From assembly GCF_037055355.1 (NCBI RefSeq), contig NZ_CP146350.1:4487001-4551000 (forward strand): a DNA stretch of 64,000 nt, read 5' to 3'. The stretch is from Streptomyces sp. DG1A-41. GTDB lineage: Bacteria > Actinomycetota > Actinomycetes > Streptomycetales > Streptomycetaceae. This document shows, in pieces, positions 61,011 to 64,000 of this stretch. The translations under genes were made by a program, and so were the position numbers. The notes under the pieces are model-generated. The model worked only from the letters and a program-made list of their open reading frames with translations. It ran no database searches and had not been told where the DNA came from. Positions within the stretch are counted from its first letter, which is position 1. Each line of letters begins with the position of its first letter.

Positions 61011-61205
61011 GGACCCACCCCCGACAGTCAGCGGCAACCGGAGGCCGGAAAAGGACTGCCGGCGCGTAGGTAAGGACGGTCACATACCTGCCCCCACCAC
61101 CCGATCCAGCGTCGGCGGCGGCAAGGGAGAACAACCCGACCGAGGCGCCCCAGGGCGGGCCCGGCGGCTCGATGCCGCGCGGGCCCTTGTGCCGGCTGCC
61201 TGCTC

Positions 61206-62738
61206 TCAGCCGATCTGGATCTTTCCGTTGGCCTCGGCGGCGGTCGGCGTGGTCGAGGGCTGGACGTCACCGTTGCGCTGGGTGACGCTCTTCAGCAGCT
61301 CGGCGAGGTCGACTCCCGTGGTGGAGCTGAGGAGTTCGACGCCCTGGGCCACGTTGTCGGCGACGGTGCGGGACAGCCGGCTCGCGCCGTCGGTGGAGAT
61401 GACGGTCATCTTGTCCACCGCGCTGAGCGGCTCGGACGCCTTCGCGACCACCTGCGGCAGCACCTCGACGAGCATCTGCAGCACGGCCGCGTCGCCGTAC
61501 TGGGCGAAGGCGTCGGCCTTCTTCCGCATCGCCTCGGCCTCGGCCTCACCCTTCGCGCCGATCGCCGCCGCCTCGGCCTCGCCCTCCAGCCGCACCGCCT
61601 CGGCGATCGCCGCACGCCGGGACCGCTCGGCCTCGCCCTGCTTGAGACCCTCGATCGCCTGCGCCTCGGCCAGCGCGCTGCGCTGCTGCTTCTCGCCCTC
61701 ACCCGTGAGCCGGGACCGCTCGGCCTCCGCCTGCGCGGCGGCGATGGCGGCCAGCCGATCCGCCTCGGCCTGCTTCACGCGGGCCACGCGCTTGGCCTCC
61801 GCCTCCTGCTCGGCGGCGTACCGCTGGGCGTCGGCGGGCTTGCGGACCTGGGTGTCGAGCTGACGGTCGGTCAGTTCGGCCTGCCGCTCGGCGACCTTCT
61901 CCTGCTGGGCGAGGATCTCCTGCTCCCGGGCCGCCTCGGCCAGCGGACCGGCGGCGGCCGCACGGGCCGCGGCCTCGTCGGTCTCGGCCTTGATCTCGGC
62001 CTGCTTGAGGTAGAAGGTCCGCTGGGCGATCGCGATCTCCTCCTCGGCCTTCAGCCGCGCCTGCTCGGCGGCCCGCCTGGCGACCGCCTCGGCGATGTCG
62101 GCTTCCTGCTTGGCGCGGGCGGCCTCGGGCCGGCCGAGGTCCTCCAGGTAGGAGCCCTCGGTGGTGATGTCCTGGATCTGGAAGGCGTCCAGCACCAGGC
62201 CCTGCCCGGACAGGCTCGCCTCCGCCTCCTCCGCCACCTGTCCGGCGAACGCGGCCCGGTCCCGGATGATGTCCTCCACCGACATCCGGCCGACGATGGC
62301 CCGCAGGGCGCCGGAGAGCACCTCCTGGGTGAAGCCGACGATGCCGTCCTGCTGCATCAGGAACCGCTGGGCGGCGGCGCGGATGGCGTCCTCGGTGCCG
62401 CCGACCTTGACGATGGCGACGCCCTCCAGGTTGGCCTTCACGCCGCGCAGGGTGACCGCGCCGCGCACCGCGACGGGGATGTGCCGCGAGGACAGGTCGA
62501 GGGTGAACCTCTGCTGCACGAACGGCACGACGAACACGCCGCCGCCGACCACGACCTTCTGGCCGCTGTTGTCGGTGAACACCCGCCCGGTCTCCGGATC
62601 GGTGGCCTTCTTGCCGCGCCGCCCGGTGACGATGAACGCCTCGCTCGGACCGGCGACCTTGTACCGGCTGACGACGACCAGCGCGAGCAGCACGAGGAGT
62701 ACGACGACTCCTCCCACCGCGATGGCGACAGAACTCAT
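61206..62738 (-). CDS. Flotillin-like SPFH-domain protein
   Basis: Flotillins form scaffold assemblies in membrane microdomains. The 510-residue protein has an N-terminal membrane segment (AIAVGGVVVLLVLLALVVVS) and an SPFH domain (residues ~30-210, e.g. VRGAVTLRGVKANLEGVAIV). A long Ala/Glu-rich coiled coil with EA repeats (RRAAIAEAVRLEGEAEAAAI) and a helical tail follow. It lies 103 bases downstream of an NfeD-like gene, the usual partner. Confidence 0.92.
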   Translation of the reverse strand: MSSVAIAVGGVVVLLVLLALVVVSRYKVAGPSEAFIVTGRRGKKATDPETGRVFTDNSGQKVVVGGGVFVVPFVQQRFTLDLSSRHIPVAVRGAVTLRGVKANLEGVAIVKVGGTEDAIRAAAQRFLMQQDGIVGFTQEVLSGALRAIVGRMSVEDIIRDRAAFAGQVAEEAEASLSGQGLVLDAFQIQDITTEGSYLEDLGRPEAARAKQEADIAEAVARRAAEQARLKAEEEIAIAQRTFYLKQAEIKAETDEAAARAAAAGPLAEAAREQEILAQQEKVAERQAELTDRQLDTQVRKPADAQRYAAEQEAEAKRVARVKQAEADRLAAIAAAQAEAERSRLTGEGEKQQRSALAEAQAIEGLKQGEAERSRRAAIAEAVRLEGEAEAAAIGAKGEAEAEAMRKKADAFAQYGDAAVLQMLVEVLPQVVAKASEPLSAVDKMTVISTDGASRLSRTVADNVAQGVELLSSTTGVDLAELLKSVTQRNGDVQPSTTPTAAEANGKIQIG

Positions 62739-62841
62739 GGTGATGTCCCCTCAGCCCTCCCTGAGGACGGCATTCGGTGAAGGATATGTGGATGTAAACG
62801 GCACCTGGGCCGGTGCCGGAAAGGAGGACCGCTTCGCCGGG

Positions 62842-63357
62842 TCAGCGTTCGACCGGGCGCACGGACACCGCCGACTGCGACAGCGCCTGCTCGACCCAGA
62901 CGTCGGCTCCCCGGGCCACGGCAACCGAACTCCTGGCCGCGAACTTCATCGGCTGCCCGGCCACATGCACCAGCACCTCGCCGTAGCCCTCGGCGGGGAT
63001 AGCGGTCACCACCGAGCCGGATGCGCCGATCAAGTCGGCGTCACGCGGAGCGGCGCCGGAGGAGTCCCGCAGCAGAGCCCGACTCAGGCGGTAGGCGAAC
63101 CAGCCGGTGAGGACACCGGCGGGCACCCCGATCACCGTGGCTCCCACCGGGCCCAGCCCGGTCGTCCCCATGACGATCGCCCCCGAGAAACCGAGCATGG
63201 ACAAGAACCCGGCGATCACCGGCAGCGACAGCAGCCCGTCGAGCAGGCCGTCCACCACGGAGACTCCGTCGAGCAGTCCCTCCAGTACGCCGTCGAGAAC
63301 GAACGACAGGGCAAGGAGGACGACCCCCGCTATGCCGAGCCCCAGAAACCAGGCCAT
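62842..63357 (-). CDS. NfeD-like membrane protein, flotillin partner
   Basis: A 171-residue protein with three hydrophobic segments (WFLGLGIAGVVLLALSFVLD; VIAGFLSMLGFSGAIVMGTT; TVIGVPAGVLTGWFAYRLSR). A C-terminal beta-rich OB-like domain (LIGASGSVVTAIPAEGYGEV) follows. Layout and pairing with flotillin match NfeD-type proteins that lack the protease domain. Leftward, just upstream of the flotillin gene. Confidence 0.75.
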   Translation of the reverse strand: MAWFLGLGIAGVVLLALSFVLDGVLEGLLDGVSVVDGLLDGLLSLPVIAGFLSMLGFSGAIVMGTTGLGPVGATVIGVPAGVLTGWFAYRLSRALLRDSSGAAPRDADLIGASGSVVTAIPAEGYGEVLVHVAGQPMKFAARSSVAVARGADVWVEQALSQSAVSVRPVER

Positions 63358-63717
63358 CCGCGCACACCGCCTCTCCTTGCCCTTCCCCCGTTGTCGCAGG
63401 CATCGTCACACGCGGACACCGGGCGATACATTGCCTGATTCCGGCAATCTTTACGCGGCTTTGATGCCGCACCCCGAACAGTCGGACCGTCGGCGGGTGA
63501 GGCCCTGCCGACGCTCTGTGACACCGCGTCAGAAGCCTGTACCGTTCCCAGCGGTGTGCCGGGAAGTCTGGTCGGCGATCTTGACGGAAGAAGGCGGAGA
63601 AGCTTCGCCGAACGGGGGTCCCGACGTGGTGCTCATGACGGTCTTCACAGTGGTCCTTGGCGGGGTACGCGCCCCTGCGCGGCTCCTCCTCCGCCTGAGC
63701 CGGGGAAGTCGTACGGC
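63358..63717. promoter_or_regulatory. Divergent intergenic region
   Basis: 360 bases between the NfeD-like gene and the rightward TrkA-N-type gene. No gene supported. An A+T-richer patch near 63428-63460 could hold a promoter. Confidence 0.4.
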
Positions 63718-64000
63718 ATGATCACATTCCCGCAGCCCGCGCCTGGCGTACCGCGTCCGGGGCACATGATCGTGTGCGGGGACGACGCGCTCGCCGAGAG
63801 GCTGGCAGCCGAGCTCGCCACCGTGTACCGGGAGCGGGTCACTCTGGTCGTACCGCCCTCGCGGCGGCCCGGCGCCACCACCGGAAGGGCGCGCGCCGCC
63901 GCGCTGCTCGGCCGGATACAGGCCGCCGTGAACCGCACGGAGGACTCGACCGATTCGGGCGCGGCCTGGCACGGCCCGCATCGTCGAGACCGCCGTCCTC
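63718..64000 (+). CDS. TrkA-N/RCK-type NAD-binding protein, N-terminal part (runs off window)
   Basis: The start is ATG with GGGGAAG upstream. After a short leader the product reads HMIVCGDDALAERLAAELAT, then VTLVVPPSRRPG and ARAAALLGRIQAAVNRT. These correspond to the N-terminal Rossmann region of large streptomycete potassium-channel-like NAD-binding proteins. Near 63958 the coding signal seems to move to another frame (GTARIVETAVL), so a one-base deletion is possible. Only about 94 codons are visible, so both points are tentative. Confidence 0.6.
   Translation, partial: MITFPQPAPGVPRPGHMIVCGDDALAERLAAELATVYRERVTLVVPPSRRPGATTGRARAAALLGRIQAAVNRTEDSTDSGAAWHGPHRRDRRP

Overview
This 64 kb window is the replication-origin region of a Streptomyces (or very close actinomycete) chromosome. 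The evidence is high G+C with strong third-position G/C bias, frequent GTG starts, and the order parB-parA-rsmG-jag-yidC-yidD-rnpA-rpmH-dnaA-oriC-dnaN-gnd-recF-dciA-gyrB-gyrA. There are also actinomycete-specific genes (crgA, DLW-39, class E sortases, a pknB/pbpA/rodA/pstP/fha cluster), parS sites of the form GTTTCACGTGAAAC, and an origin made of many TTGTCCACA-like DnaA boxes.

Layout. 0-11 kb: the end of a CCA-adding enzyme gene, a secreted DUF6049 protein, MurJ (lipid II flippase) with a separate membrane pseudokinase, an ECF sigma factor (SigM) with its zinc-finger anti-sigma factor, and thioredoxin reductase/thioredoxin behind a SigR-type promoter. 11-20 kb: the segregation and ribosome/membrane-biogenesis genes leftward of dnaA, then dnaA. 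20-21 kb: oriC. 21-31 kb: dnaN, gnd, recF, dciA, gyrBA and a DUF3566 membrane protein. 31-33 kb: a small decayed integrated element at a tRNA-Ile gene, bounded by 84 bp direct repeats. 33-42 kb: secreted or membrane proteins of unknown role, a broken Ser/Thr kinase gene, an HTH regulator, tRNA-Ala, DUF5324, a peptidyl-prolyl isomerase and a rhomboid protease. A DnaA-box cluster and crgA follow. 42-46.5 kb: DUF881, three class E sortases and a PabA/TrpG-type amidotransferase. 46.5-55.5 kb: a chimeric scrap of pknB, a SapA-like secreted protein, then pknB-pbpA-rodA-PP2C-fhaB-fhaA. 56-64 kb: tRNA-Leu, decayed accessory genes, an RNase J, TfoX-like and SRPBCC proteins, a flotillin/NfeD-like pair, and the start of a TrkA-N-type gene.

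How the genes fit together. The window combines replication initiation (DnaA, DnaN, DciA, gyrase, oriC), origin segregation (ParA, ParB, six parS sites plus one near-match) and control of cell-wall growth (MurJ, pseudokinase, PknB, PP2C, FhaA, FhaB, RodA, PbpA, CrgA). In mycobacteria the corresponding kinase, pseudokinase and FHA proteins form one regulatory circuit.

Caution. At least seven genes, including the essential dnaA, are broken as written by single-base indels, several in G/C runs. In each of five fully tested cases one correction (two for the kinase) restores a full-length family member with a length divisible by three. The simplest reading is uneven sequence accuracy rather than biology. 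The parA, kinase and monooxygenase breaks could still be real and need read-level checking.
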